A stretch of DNA of 64,000 nucleotides, from assembly GCA_914767885.1 (NCBI GenBank), contig CAJZBQ010000018.1:434001-498000 (forward strand), given 5' to 3'. This document shows positions 9,801 through 21,182 of this stretch, piece by piece; the first letter of the stretch is position 1, and each line of letters begins with the position of its first letter. Source of the DNA: Blepharisma stoltei. Lineage: Eukaryota; Ciliophora; Heterotrichea; Heterotrichida; Blepharismidae. The translations under genes and the position numbers were made by a program. Under the pieces are notes generated by a model. It saw nothing but the letters and a program-made list of their open reading frames with translations, ran no database searches and was not told the DNA's origin.

Positions 9801-12800
9801 AGTATTTGATCCCGCTACCCATAAATCTTCTTCAGAATCATTAGACTGCGTTTCACTATTTTTCAAATCTATTGACGATGCCGAATCTTGCCCTTTAACA
9901 AAATTTCCATATCTTTTTGCTGAATTACTCTTAGGTTCTCCATCTTCTTGCTTTTCTTGAAAAGATTTAATTATTCTGTCTTGATAAGCATTTTGTATAA
10001 ACTCAGGCTTATATGGCTTAATGTTTTGATCAATTTTTATTGGAAATTTTTGAACTGGCACTTTTTCTGAAATAAATTGTTTTATTTCTGAATCCAATTT
10101 CTTTTTTTGTAGATTTCTTTCAGAATCACTCATTAAATCAGATTGATTTTCTTTTTTTATCTCAGTCACTTTTTTATCAATTTGAATTTTTTTAGCTTGT
10201 TCTTTTATTACATTGGGAGATATTTCTTTATTTGAATCACTTTCTTGTTCATCAAGCATTGCTCTTAGATCTAAAATCATAGGTGTAACATGTAAATCAT
10301 TATCAGAAACTTCTTCTATTGTTTTTTCTTCTGCTTCAGAAACATTTTCGAATGAATTTTTATAAAAATGCTCACTATTGTCTGGTTCTGGGATTTCATC
10401 AATCCTAAAATCTTGTACTCTGTGACTTGAAGGTTTATCAATTAAAAACCACTCAATTTTAGGAGAAAATGCTTCTGTATCACTTGATGCAGCGTGATCT
10501 CTCTCTTCAGTCTCTTCTGTGACATCTTTTTCTTGGCTAAGCGCATCTTGTTGTGATATAGATGAGCTTGATTCTTCTTAACTTACTTAACTTAATTATC
10601 TGGTGTTCAAGGTGTCTAGTGCCGCAGCCCAAAAAGGACCTATGGCAAAACTAGTGACGTAGGCGAACCATCTTGGAACAGGTCAGCCCTGGCCAAAGCC
10701 TTCTATCAACTCCTGCTTCACCAGCCTTGCTGCACGTCTCACCCGGCGCGATGCCGTCGCCCTTGTCTCGACTCAGCTCCTGCGCGTGTTCCGCCTAAGG
10801 GTCATCTTCCCGTGGAGATGTGCTGAGAGGTAAAAACCCCGAAATCTTGAGAGGACTGAGGAGCAGCTCCTCTGGTTATCCCCAGAGTTAAACCGCTATT
10901 GCTGTCCAGAAGTTCTCGAGTGAAAACCTAACCCCATAAATAAAATTCCATGAGGGAGAGAAAATTAGCAGAGCTAATTTCTCTCGAACCGAATGCCATT
11001 TTATTTATGAGCTTGATTCTTCAATTATTGGTTCTTCATAGTCTTCATAAACAGATATATAAGGTCCATTAGAAGTTTCGGACTCTTCTGATTTTTTCAA
11101 TGAAATTCTTCCTATTGGCAGGAGTGGAATTTTTATAGGAACTCTATCGCGCTCAGAAGCTTCAGGTGTAGCTTCATAAGGATTCCTGCTTGATGATTCC
11201 GTTCCTCCTGTCCTTACAGCTGAATTTTCACCAATACTCCCAAGCTCATCAAGTTGTGCTTGTACCATGATTTCATTATCTAAAAATTTTTGTTCAATTT
11301 CAGAAAATCTGGTTTGTAAAGTAAGTCTAAACTGATCAACAAGCTCACTTTTGCTATTTTTCAAGCTATCAGGAGGGTCTTTAAAGTCAATTCACTCTTC
11401 ATCTCTTTCTGTTTCTTGCCTTTCTATTGAAAATTTTGAAGTATTTTGGCTTTTTACTGGGATTGATAATTCTTCTTGGTTTGGAAAAGACTCAATTGAT
11501 AATTTTTGCTTTTTATTAAATAATGAATTTAATAAAGAGCTACTGAATCCTAGTTCTTCAGAAGAACGAGACTGGTAGGACTCAGTTATTTCTTCTATTC
11601 GTCTTCTATGATAAATATTCCTATATCACCTTTGAATAATAATAGCAGCTTCATCAGGAGTATATTTATTTACAGATAACAATTTTTTAGTCTCACTTAC
11701 TCTTTCTTGAAGAATTTTCAATTTTTTCATTAATGCTTCGCGATTATCTTGAGTAGGCTCTTCCAATGATTCTTGTATATAAGGATGGACAGCGATATCT
11801 GAAAGCTCAGAGTCAGATTGATTTTTTCACCCACTTAGATTATTTGATTTATAGTTCTCAATTTTTTTCATGTCCCTTTCGTGCTTATAACGGTTTAAAG
11901 GACTTACATATTGGCTTTGAGATAGCGGGTCTACTAATAAGCGTTTTTTAGTTTTTAAGTTAGAGCTGGAAAGTTCATTTATGCGGCTGTTTCCTTCTTT
12001 CTTCTTTTTTTTCTTTTTTGTTTTCTTAAAAGCTGATTTTCTTTGTTTTTCAACCATTTCTAAAGCTCGTTCTCTTTCTTTTTCTTTGACTAATTCTTCA
12101 AGCCTGGTTTGGAGTTCTGCAATTTTAATTTCTTTTTTTTTTAGCTGCATATATTTTTGTACGTTTGGATCTGGACTTCAATGGGGTTCCTTAATTTTGT
12201 CAGCTTCAATTTTAGGGCTTTTTCTTCTTGGTTTTATATTTGGGTATAAGTCTAGCCCGATATTTGCTCTCCTTTCATTGAGTGATCGTTCTCTTTCTGC
12301 TTTTTTCTTTTCTCTTAATTCAGCTTCTTCAGGATTTTTCACATATTCTTTGTTTTCAAATTTGGTTTGGTCAGCCCCTCAAGCCATTTTGTGTAGCTTT
12401 TTCTCTTTAGGTGCTTTTTTGAAATTTTGTTTTCGGATGGCTTCATTTGTTTTTTTCAGCTTGGTCTTTTTTTCCTCTTCTTTTTTCTTTGTTTCTTCCT
12501 CTTTTTTAATATTGATACTTTTTTCTAATTGATTTTTAGCAAGTGTTTCATAGATAATCTTTTTAATTTTTCCATTGGGAGCTGGCTTTTCTTTTATAAT
12601 TTCGGTTTCTGGCTGTTTTGGCTGAAGAGGTTGAATTTTTCTATCACGCTTAGCAGATTTAGAACGTACTGGCTTAGGACTTATCTCGTGTGAGATTTTA
12701 GGTTCAGGAGGGCTTGCTAATCTTTTTGAAATTCCTTTTAAGCTTGATGATCTTTTAATGGGTGAAGTTTCTTTGCTTATTGCGTTTCTTCCTTTCAGAT

Positions 12801-13133
12801 TGATATTTGTTTCAGATTTTCTGATTTGAGGCTTAGATTTTATGCCTAGTAGAATAGAATGATTTCTGTTAGGAAATAATAGTAATAAGAATTTACAATA
12901 AACAGCTTTTATAGTATTAGCTCGCTGGCAATTATTTTTATATAATAGTATAATAAGTTTTCAGGCTTTTTTGTTAATGATTTTTTTGTAGCGAGGGTCT
13001 GCAGCGATTTGATTTTTTTCCCAGTTACAAAGGTAGAGTTATTATGAATTCCATTTGTATTTACGTTGAGGATATACTTTGGCGGTGAAAATTGGTTTTC
13101 AGTGACATACAGCAAGTCTTCCTGATTTTTCAT
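6851..13133 (-). CDS. giant low-complexity protein with IQ motif and possible DUF4378-like C terminus
   Basis: Subtracting one 77-bp IES, two MITEs and one SINE leaves 5,250 nt (1,749 residues), exactly in frame, with several TGA-encoded Trp. The N-terminal half is Lys/Glu coiled coil with an IQ-like calmodulin-binding motif (AAIIIQRWYRN). The middle carries tandem ~22-residue repeats with core KESPRQ, then KLPQES-type repeats. The C-terminal ~260 residues look folded: RQIYLQMLFDCVNEAL, PYGTRGVPDPW, and a final acidic helix EEEVQVKLDVADMVLELVI. This pattern recalls DUF4378, found in plant TRM and animal CEP350-type centrosomal proteins; that link is inference. A cytoskeletal or basal-body scaffold is plausible. 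Confidence 0.7.
8439..8735. mobile_element. MITE family A copy (A2)
   Basis: Flanked by TTA at 8436-8438 and 8736-8738. The TIR is CTCCTCCCTCCCTGAGC / CGCGAAGGTGGATGGAG, degenerate. The family core ACAATTATTATAATGAA plus CTCTAGCTAATTCTGTTT is present. Excision joins GAA AAT CCT AAG CAA ATT in the host gene. Confidence 0.85.
9375..9582. mobile_element. MITE family A copy (A3), short
   Basis: At 208 bp it is the shortest family A copy here. It is flanked by TTA (9372-9374, 9583-9585), with ends CTCCTCTCTCTCAGGAG and CTCTCACAGAGAGAAGGAG. Excision joins GAA AAT GCT AAG CAA AAC in frame. Confidence 0.83.
10578..11006 (-). mobile_element. SINE-like element, family I, 16-bp duplication
   Basis: The insertion is flanked by a perfect 16-bp direct repeat ATGAGCTTGATTCTTC (10562-10577 and 11007-11022). 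On the minus strand it has the head AAATAAAATGGCATTC, a GC-rich 400-bp body and a tail of TAAG-like repeats (GATAATTAAGTTAAGTAAG). These are hallmarks of LINE-mobilised SINEs. A second copy of the family is at 40388-40790, with the shared head and GCACTAGACACCTT near the 3' end. Collapsing the duplication restores the host reading frame (EEPIIEESSSSISQQ). Confidence 0.85.
12877..12953. mobile_element. TA-bounded IES, 77 bp
   Basis: On the coding strand it runs from TATTATACTATTA to TTATTACTAT, with TA on each side. It separates KKPENL from FPNRNHSILLGIK. Excision restores the frame; adjacent TA choices leave stops. Confidence 0.75.
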
Positions 13134-13363
13134 ATTAAGTCTTTAAATTTTGATATACTATTTTAAATCAATTTTAAAGACAATGATATTTCATTGCTAA
13201 TCAAGGTAAAATATATTTTAGCGTAGTTTTAAATAGCTTATTATAGCAATAACTATAAGATCATACTTTAATTATGCATTCAAGGAAAAAATAAAATTGC
13301 AATCTATGAAATTTTGGATTAATAATTGTTCAGTATTATAATATAATTTCCAAAATTTTTATA

Positions 13364-14341
13364 TTACTTTTTCTGATGTATTGGCATTGGAGTTATTGAT
13401 ATTTCAGGCGTTTGCACCGATAATCTTCTTCCACGCTCAGCAGAGTATAAATCCCTCCCCTTTTTCGCACTTATTGAGCTATTTCTCCTTACATTGCATG
13501 ACCTTGGTCTATTATGCTTCACAAGTTTTTCTTCACTTTTCGCCAAGCACTCCTGTATTTCTTTCTGGATTTTCTGCTTTCTTTCTTTATTTCTCTTATG
13601 AGCATTTTCTGCAGCATTATCAAAGTTATTTATATAATTGCAGTTGCATTTAGTTGCCCTGCATTTTTTGCATTTTGCATTCATCTCCTCATGAAGTAAT
13701 AAAACTGCGACAGTTGAGCATTTTATTCCATTTATATGGATTGGGCTTTTTTTCCTTACGTTTCTTTTCTTTCTTTTAGGGGAGTATAGTCGAGGTTTTT
13801 TTATTGATACAGAAAAACTGTTGTGAAAATTATCAATAAGTCTAATTTTGTTTTCTAGTTCTGGATTAAGAGGGGTATTAGGATATATAATCTCATGTAG
13901 TGAATTATTGTGATATTTTTAATGATTTATTTAGAATTTAACAAATCTAATAGATAGATATAGGGTTATAGAAGTCTTACAGTCTGATAATGATGAAGTT
14001 TTTGGTCTTGAATCAAAATGATCCCATGCAGAGTATTCTTGTCTTCTTTGAAATATCATTGGCTTATGTCTTGATACTCTTGCATAAGCTTCATATAAAG
14101 TTTGAGATGGGCTTCCCAATGATACTCTTCTTGCTATTGGCTGATATTCTTGACTTAGCTGAAGTTTGGAATCCAAAGAGCTGTTAAGAGGAAAAGGATT
14201 TTTGTTTAATTGCTTTGGGAAATCATTTTGTTTTTGGAACATTGAAAAATTTTGAAGCGCATATTCAATATTTGCACTGAGCCATGAACAACGGTCTCCT
14301 TGGATTGAGTCTAACTCCACCGATCCTTGATAGAACGGCAT
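13364..14341 (-). CDS. unknown protein with small Cys cluster
   Basis: Reconstructed 310 residues after a 45-bp IES. No family is recognised. The N-terminal half (MPFYQGSVELD...) is Gln/Ser rich. The middle is basic (SPKRKKRNVRKKSP). Then comes a Cys cluster CKKCRATKCNCN, which might bind a metal, followed by a Lys/Glu helix and an Arg/Ser tail. There is no signal peptide or membrane segment. The start at 14339-14341 is the first ATG of the open frame. It lies about 230 bp upstream of the giant gene on the same strand, without evidence for co-transcription. Confidence 0.6.
13914..13958. mobile_element. TA-bounded IES, 45 bp
   Basis: On the coding strand it starts TATCTATCTATT and ends ATCATTAAAAA before TA. 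Excision joins ACC CTA to TAT CAC AAT and restores the frame between SITL and YHNNSLHEI. Confidence 0.75.
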
Positions 14342-14399
14342 CTTAAAATGGGAAATTAACCTTTGATTTTAATAAAACGCTTTTCAATGGTAAAAAACA

Positions 14400-14680
14400 A
14401 AACCCACTTCTCTTATCCACATCAAATCTAACTGCCTATCTTTAATAGAAATGAATAGTAAAGGTTATACCGAAAATTCGTCCTTAAATAACACGAATAC
14501 GATTTTTAGTATATTTGCTAATATTTTGCATACTCTATCTCAAATGATAGCAATCGGCTTAGGCAAGGATAAGGGGAGTAAGGAATATTTTTCTTCTTTA
14601 AGCTCCATTCTTATTAATATAAATGACTATTTATTTGAATATACAAGTCTAGTATACTCTAGGATAAGGTAAGATTGCTG
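14400..14680 (+). repeat. diverged dispersed repeat with short ORF
   Basis: About 140 bp here (CAAATCTAACTGCCTATCTTT, then GATTTTTAGTATATTTGCTAATAT) is visibly similar to 50208-50350. The 73-residue ORF at 14451-14672 lies in the repeated part and is not conserved in the second copy, so I do not call it a gene. The rest of 14342-15190 is A+T-rich with nothing else supportable. Confidence 0.45.
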
Positions 14681-15190
14681 GGGAATTAGTTGCTTTTCAG
14701 CTCTTAAGCTGGCTAATCATCTTATGCTTAATAAATAATTTTTAGCTTAGGAAGGCAATTTATCACTCTTGGATGAGGTAATCTCAAATCTGGGGATAAA
14801 TTAACGCTGCTTAATATCAATATATTGACTTGTTGTATTTTCAAATTTTCGAAAATTATTTAAATTTATGGCCCAAAAGAGAGACATTTGAATTAGAAAT
14901 ATTCCAATCTCCTTGGCATATTGCTGATAATAATCAGCATGATATTTCTTAAATATTTTATAATCTGTTAGTATGCGAATATCAAAATATATTCAAATGA
15001 TATATTATAAGCAAGAGAGATTAATTAATATGCATGATAGACTAATCTGAAATTCTTCAGACTTGAATGCATATTAAAATCACCATGCTATGCATAACTG
15101 ATGATTTTGAATTTTAAACTCTCTACAGTTATACAAAGCATCCCTAACTAATAATTTCCATAATTACTTATGACATCAAAGTAAAACTCC

Positions 15191-16252
15191 ATGGTTGGCT
15201 ATTTCAAGCACATTACCTGCAATGTTGTAATAATTATGTCTGCCCATAATAATAAAGTTTGCAGAAGTATTTCAGTGATAAGCAACTCCCCATTAGGCTT
15301 ACCAACATTCAATCAAACCCCTATTTCCCTTGCCCCAGATTTTGCTTTATCATTGCTTAACAAAGAGCTCGAAGCTCAAAAAAATTGCTCAATTCAAGTG
15401 ATCCAAGAGCTGGTAAATCTTTATAGACAAGCCATTGAATACTATGAATTTGTCAATGACCAAAAGTTCATGTATTATCAAGATCGTTTACATAAATTTT
15501 TAGTCAGACCTGATATTCTCCATGCAATGCAACAAGAAAATGAAAGACTAAAAATAACGAGAGCTACAAACAGAAAACCAAGAAGCCGAGCAACTACAAT
15601 AGCCAAACTCCAACCAGTGAAATCGAACCCTGAGCACCGAAATTTGACTTCAGATGAAGTTAAAGCAATAATTCCACCAGTTTCGCCCAAAAAAATCAAT
15701 AAAATAATGACAAAAAACGAAGATGAAACCAAAATAGTTACAAGCAAAACTGCTAATGACTTCAAAACACAAGATCTAAATTTAGAAGAAAGGCTAATTA
15801 ATAGAAGACAAAGATCTTCAAATACTTCATTAAATAGCAGCTTTAATCAAGACAGCTGCAGCCCGGATAAACGAGTGCAAATCCCATATGACGATTTAAG
15901 TGACAATGAAGAAGAAACTCGGGTCAGCTCAAGAAGATCAAGCTCAATTTCGGTTAACCAAATCAATAATGAATTAAATAGAATACAACAAGAAAGGAAA
16001 GAGTTTTCTCCAGAAGTCCTGGAAAAGAGGCTAGAAGAGATTATGGAAAAACATTTTTGTGAGAAAACTGAAAGAATTGCAGAAATTAAAGTAAAATATG
16101 AAAGAGAAATGCAAAGACTTAGCGAGTCAGGGCTGGCTAGCAGAGGGAAAATGAATGAAATTAGGAGACTTATGAATGAAGAGATTGAAGCTGTAAATGC
16201 AGCTTTGGAATTTTCGAAACAAGGGGAATTACTCAAACTAAAAGAGTGCTAA
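15191..16252 (+). CDS. unknown coiled-coil protein
   Basis: 353 codons, uninterrupted. The true start may be the internal ATG at 15236 (MSAHNNK), because the upstream 15 residues are not compelling. The N-terminal third has helical segments (ELEAQKNCSIQVIQELVNLY, then YYEFVNDQKFMYYQDRLHKF). The centre is Ser/Arg rich and low complexity. The last ~110 residues are a charged coiled coil (LEKRLEEIMEKHFCEKTERI). No catalytic or targeting motif is seen. The function is unknown; cytoskeletal association is only a guess. Confidence 0.7.
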   Translation: MVGYFKHITCNVVIIMSAHNNKVCRSISVISNSPLGLPTFNQTPISLAPDFALSLLNKELEAQKNCSIQVIQELVNLYRQAIEYYEFVNDQKFMYYQDRLHKFLVRPDILHAMQQENERLKITRATNRKPRSRATTIAKLQPVKSNPEHRNLTSDEVKAIIPPVSPKKINKIMTKNEDETKIVTSKTANDFKTQDLNLEERLINRRQRSSNTSLNSSFNQDSCSPDKRVQIPYDDLSDNEEETRVSSRRSSSISVNQINNELNRIQQERKEFSPEVLEKRLEEIMEKHFCEKTERIAEIKVKYEREMQRLSESGLASRGKMNEIRRLMNEEIEAVNAALEFSKQGELLKLKEC

Positions 16253-16429
16253 TATATATTACATAAATTCTGAACTTTATATATAAATCTCACCAAGATT
16301 GATGTTTTCTCAATTTTAAATTTTAATATAAATTTTCAATTTTCCAGAAAAATTTAGTGACTTGAAAATGAATTGATCAAGAAATATTATTTATTAGATA
16401 TAGAAAAAAAATTATTGTGTGATTTTTTC

Positions 16430-16663
16430 TTAAAATAATTCACAATGGCACGATGGCTGCTGAGTGTTTTCTAAATGTGTTGCAGATTTTCTTGTAGAAT
16501 ACAAGGAAATGTTTATTGTGTTTTCAAATTCTTCTTCTGATCCTTCAGCTTGTGTATCTATATAATCATCGTCAAATTCTTTCGCGCAGGAATAAATGGT
16601 TTGTGTATAACTAACAATACTTGGAATTGAAGATATTGATTCACTATATTCTATGGATTGCAT
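16430..16663 (-). CDS. possible C-terminal part of the gene at 16805-17248
   Basis: An open frame of 77 residues ending SCHCELF, acidic in the middle (EGSEEEFENT). It is in the same frame as the upstream gene. Joining at TA between AAACT (about 16818) and AGTGAATC (about 16650) would give ...HVNKLSESISSIPS. It is listed separately because no inverted repeat supports the proposed IES. Confidence 0.3.
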   Translation of the reverse strand: MQSIEYSESISSIPSIVSYTQTIYSCAKEFDDDYIDTQAEGSEEEFENTINISLYSTRKSATHLENTQQPSCHCELF

Positions 16664-16804
16664 ATCAATTTATTTAAATTTTATTAGTGGTTTAATATGA
16701 TTTCTATTTTCAAAATGTCATCACTGATCTTTCAAAACCCTCATAAATATGGAGATTCTGTGCTAAGAAAATATATGTGGGCCTACGCAAAGGAAATTTT
16801 TATT

Positions 16805-17248
16805 TTATTTTTTAAGTTTATTTACATGAAATAAAAGACTTTTCAAAGGATTTTCTGTTTGGTTTTCATTTACCTGCAAACTATTTTCAGATTCATTTCG
16901 GTCAGAAACCTGATTATTTTCATCTTTGCTTGTAGCATCCTTGCAGCTTGGCATCTCAGGGTATAGCTCTTTATTTTTGCAAATTTGTGTTCTTACAGAT
17001 AAGCTTTGCTTAATTCCTAACAAATTTGGTTCCAAGTCCATTGATTCTCACCTCGTCACATTTAACGTACTCATTTCATCACTAAATGTACTTTTAAGGC
17101 AGCATGTAAAACTATCTAAACTTTCAGCACAATTTGCATTTGGGCACTCATATCTTGAATTTGGACAGTTAATCTTATAAGAAATATATTCTATTAAGCA
17201 GGAAATAGAAAATGAGTATACCAGAGGAATCAGCAGTATCAATTTCAT
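16805..17248 (-). CDS. small secreted or membrane-anchored Cys-rich protein
   Basis: The N terminus MKLILLIPLVYSFSISCLI is a signal peptide or anchor. Cysteines follow (NCPNSRYECPNANC, FTCCL), then an acidic Asn-rich tail. One in-frame TGA (Trp) at about 17046 links two shorter open frames. The frame ends at TAA 16805, but a second open stretch at 16430-16663 lies downstream in the same frame (YTQTIYSCAKEFDDDYID). It may be the real C terminus if an IES of about 150 bp lies between; that junction could not be fixed. Family unknown. Confidence 0.5.
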
Positions 17249-17296
17249 CTTTCTTATCGTTAATTTTAATAAATCTATTTAGATTAATAGCTTAGC

Positions 17297-19182
17297 TTAT
17301 ATTTTTGGACCTGCAGCTTTAGTTTCTTTAGAAGATCCAGCTTCGTATTTCTTGAAGTTTTCGACAAATTGGCCTGCAAGTTTCTTCAAGGTTTGGTCAT
17401 ATTCGTCTTTATTTGCCCAAGTATTCTTTGGAGTAAGAATATGTGGATCAACGCCTGGGCAACTTTGAGGGACATGGAGTCCAAAGATAGGGAGAGGTGA
17501 TGTTGGAACATTGTCAAGTTCTCCAGCATGGATGGCGTCAAGAATTCTTCTTGTGACTTTAAGATCCATTCTCTTGCCAACTCCGTATTTTCCACCAGAC
17601 CAGCCAGTGTTAATGAGCCAAGTTGTGGCACCGTGCTTTCTTAATTTAGAAGCAAGCAATTCAGCGTATACAGATGGGTGAAGTGGTAAGAAAGCTTCTC
17701 CAAAGCAAGCTGAAAAGGTTGATTCAGGGTCTTTAATTCCGACTTCAGTTCCTGCAACTTTAGCAGTATATCCACTGATGAAGTGGTACATAGATTGTTC
17801 TGGTGTCAATTTAGAGACTGGTGGAAGTACTCCTGAGGCATCACAAGTCAAGAAAATGACATTCTTTGGATGTCCTCCAATAGCTGGAAGTTTTACGTTA
17901 GGAATGAACTCAAGAGGGTAGGAAAGTCTTGTATTTTCTGTCAATGAGACATTAGAAAAGTCAACTTCTCTAGTGCCTTGTCTGAAGCAGACGTTTTCAA
18001 GAACAGACCCGAACCTAACAGCATCATAGATTTCTGGCTCTTTTTCTCTGCTTAAAAAGATGCATTTTGCATAGCAACCTCCTTCGATGTTGAAAATTCC
18101 TTCGTCAGTCCAACAGTGCTCGTCATCTCCAATAAGTCTTCTGTGTGGGTCGGCACTGAGGGTGGTTTTTCCTGTTCCTGAAAGTCCGAATAACAAAGTT
18201 GTATCACCTTTTGGTCCTTCATTAGCTGAAGCGTGGAGGGAAACAACTCCGTATTTCTTTGGCATCACATAGTGCATAACTCCAAATAGACCCTTCTTCA
18301 TTTCACCAGCATATTGGCTTCCAAGGATAACCAATTTTTGGTCTTTGAAATTGACATTAACGGAAGTCTGTGAGGTGACACCTTCAACATGGGTGTCAGC
18401 TGGGAATTCTCCTGCATTTAGGACGTGGTAATCGATATGATCGAAGTCCTTATTCCCCTCTGAGCAAATAAAAAATTTTGTTCACTCCTGGCGTTAATTT
18501 CGAAATAAAAAAAACGATTCGAAATAGTTAATATTAATTTAATTGTAAATTTATGTTTAAATATGGAAGATGCTGAAAATTAAACAGAATTAGGTAGAGC
18601 TTTTATTATATTTATATAAAAAATTTTCATAATTTTGTTTGCTCATTGAGGGTGATTTTGTTCTCTCACGGAGGAGGAGTTAGCAAGCTCTTCTTCAGTT
18701 GGGCGGATCAGCATGTTGTGCATGAAAAGGGCATGGTAAGCTCTTGTGCAGATAATTCTGACCTTAAGTCTGTATTTTGGATCCCAACCAATGTATCCAT
18801 CAACCACATAGAGGTATGGTCTATTGTTTAAATAGTCAATAGCTCTCTGCTTGTTAATCTCATATGAAGCTTCAGACAGAGGGATGTTGACCTTTCCCCA
18901 CCAAATGTCTTTTTCTGTGGTCTCTTCTTTGACAACACGCTTTTCCTTTGGTGAACGCCCAGTTGCTGATGCTGAATAAGCACAAAGAGCTCCTGTGCTA
19001 GACATAGTAGTTGGAAGAGTATATGGATTTGCTGGCTCTTTACCTAAGCACATCTCATAATATTCAGGAACCATGAGGTTGCGGTAAATGTGCCTGTTCA
19101 CGATTCCAAGCTTTTTCAAGTCAGGATGGCCTGTAAAGTCATGGACTTTAGCCGTAAAAGATCGACTTATGCGTCCCAGCAT
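17297..19182 (-). CDS. PCK1: phosphoenolpyruvate carboxykinase (ATP)
   Basis: Reconstructed 551 residues. The enzyme converts oxaloacetate plus ATP to phosphoenolpyruvate, the entry to gluconeogenesis. Visible landmarks of the ATP-type enzyme: RSPKEKR, NAGEFPAD, the VILGSQYAGEMKKG segment, the P-loop LFGLSGTGKTTLS, RLIGDDEHCW, and the metal-binding region FNIEGGCYAK. The C-terminal lobe has NTGWSGGKYGVGKRM. It resembles trypanosomatid and plant ATP-PEPCK more than the GTP form. The N terminus (MLGRISRSFTAKVHDF) is basic and may target mitochondria. A family A MITE interrupts it after RPTEEELA. Confidence 0.95.
18453..18679. mobile_element. MITE family A copy (A4) in PEPCK
   Basis: Flanked by TTA (18450-18452, 18680-18682). 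The right end GTTCTCTCACGGAGGAGGAG is a good family A terminus; the left end CCCCTCTGAGCAAA is degenerate. Excision joins GAG CTT GCT AAG GAC in PEPCK. The conserved core GAATTAGGTAGAGCTTTTATTATA is present. Confidence 0.88.
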
Positions 19183-20295
19183 ATTTATTTATTCGTGGAT
19201 AAGAGAGTAAGTATTATTGGTGGATGAGATTAAATATGGGTCAATGACTATCCTGGACAAAGATTTTTTGTAAAAATCTTGTAATTTGTAAGAAAGTAAA
19301 ATAGAATTATTAGAATATTCGAAAATGGAATTATGATTTTATATGAAACCTTTTTGAGAAGGAGGTAGCTATTCTGTTGGATTTGGAAAAATAGGTATAT
19401 GATATAACATGGCTTTTATTGGATGTGAATAAGAATCATACTTTAATTTGTGCAAAAAAGAATTTCTATTTTCAAGTATTATTTTGAGATCATATTGAAA
19501 AAGTGTATATATTTTGGATATCAATAATTAAGTATTTTTGATTAAAAACTAGAAATAAATTATTCTAAATTGATTGTTAATTGACGATAATTGCACACAA
19601 AGTTGACTTGAAATGTGACATTTATTTTGAGACATTACTGATTAAAAATATCTCAGAAAATGTGGAATTTCGATAAAAGAAAAGGTAAAGGTATAAATTG
19701 TATAGGAAAATGATCAAATATTCGGTTCAAAAATTTAATAAAGCAGTTTTACTAATATTTCATTAATTTCCCCATAAAGTTAAGCTCAACTAGTGATTTT
19801 AATTGATTAAAAACTCTAATTACTAAAAAGATATGCAAGCTTAGTTTAAAGGAATAACGCCTATTCTTTATCGAATTTAAAATGCTTGAATTAATTGGCA
19901 TTAAATTTTTAAATATTTTACTTACAATAACAAATCACAATTTGTGAGAAACTGCATGCAGGTTATTAGCGTAAAACGGTCCCCCAAACGCCTATAATTA
20001 GACTTAAAGAGTCTCTATTATTCTTAATCTTCATATTCATAAATATAAATCAACAAAATAATTTTCACAATAGTTTAATATTTTTTTTTTTATATTAAAA
20101 ATATTTTTAGTTTAGAAATTTATGTTTTGATTTTCTATATAATTAAAACACACTTTATTATTTCACATTTAAGCACCTTAATTCAGTAAAATTCTATATG
20201 CATAAGAGATTTAGCTATATAAATGCGGATTTGCTTACAATTCAAATCTTATTTCGCCTTGCTAACTAAAATCCTCCATTTTAATAATTTTACAT
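19183..20295. other. 1.1-kb A+T-rich intergenic region
   Basis: It lies between the PEPCK start and the next minus-strand gene end. No open frame with coding character, no GC-rich element and no inverted repeat of note were seen. It includes the PEPCK promoter. Confidence 0.5.
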
Positions 20296-21171
20296 TTAAG
20301 AGCCTTTACTGTATTTTTTCTTCATCCTACTCGCACTCAAAATTAATTTTTTCATCTCTTCTTTTTCAATCCAATATTTCAAATACACAACTTTTTGTTT
20401 TTTCCTTATCCTTCCCCACAATTCTTGTATTGCTTCCTTCATATGTTCATTAAGAACTTTATTTCTTAAGCTTTCAGGGATATTTAAAAGTTTTCCTGAT
20501 GCTTGTTTTCTTTTCTTTTTCTTGACTTTTGAGCCTGCAAGCTGAGATATCATTTCTTCAAGGACGTCATTCCATTTTTCTATTAATTGTTTGTATTTTG
20601 AATTATATGACTCTAAGCTTTTTTTCCATGCAGCTTTTATTTTTAAAACACATTGTATGTAATAAACAAAGTGGCTTGGAACCAGCTCTTTTGTGGCAAT
20701 TTCTTTGATACATGACGCAATATTTCTTTTAGAAATTTTCATAACTAATGGGCCACCTAATAGAAACATTAGCCGCAGCTGATTTTTAGCCAAAGCAACT
20801 TGACGAGTCTTGATATCAAAACCAGATGGGAATTTTGATCTAAAACATCTTTGAATTTTATTGGCCTTTATATGCAAAAGTTTATATCTCTGTATTTTCT
20901 TCTTGAGATCTTCATATAAAGATTGCCAAGTCACAAGCCCATGGGCCGAATAAATCAAAGTAAATCAAGTTTTTTCAAAAAATTCCTTTCTTGAAATAAT
21001 GTTTTGTATTTGCTGGGCTTTTTTTTCTGCAATAATCCTCATTTCTTTTCTCAATAAAACGGATTTTTTCATCATATCTTTATCCTCATCTTGCTGACTT
21101 TTTCTTTTATGAACTTCAAGCCTGTGCTTTTCTCTTTCTTTGATTTTTCCTAATATATCACTTTGATTCAT
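20296..21171 (-). CDS. unknown IQ-like basic helical protein
   Basis: 291 residues when the TGA near 20964 is read as Trp (FFEKTWFTLIYSAHG). The protein is Lys/Glu-rich and helical throughout. It has a possible IQ motif (HIKANKIQRCFRSKF), a basic stretch KVKKKKRKQASGK, and a C-terminal helix LWGRIRKKQKVVYLKYWIEK. No family is recognised. The start ATG at 21169-21171 sits inside the target duplication of the adjacent SINE, so its original upstream region has been displaced by about 530 bp. Confidence 0.6.
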
Positions 21172-21182
21172 AGGAGTAATAT

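Noticed and set aside
10578-11006. Ribosomal RNA or other housekeeping RNA gene in the GC-rich islands
   Set aside because: The islands have target duplications, repeat tails and second copies, which fit retroelements; no conserved rRNA or tRNA fold was recognised.
11981-12532. 183-residue plus-strand hydrophobic ORF
   Set aside because: Antisense shadow of the Lys/Glu-rich coiled coil of the giant minus-strand gene.
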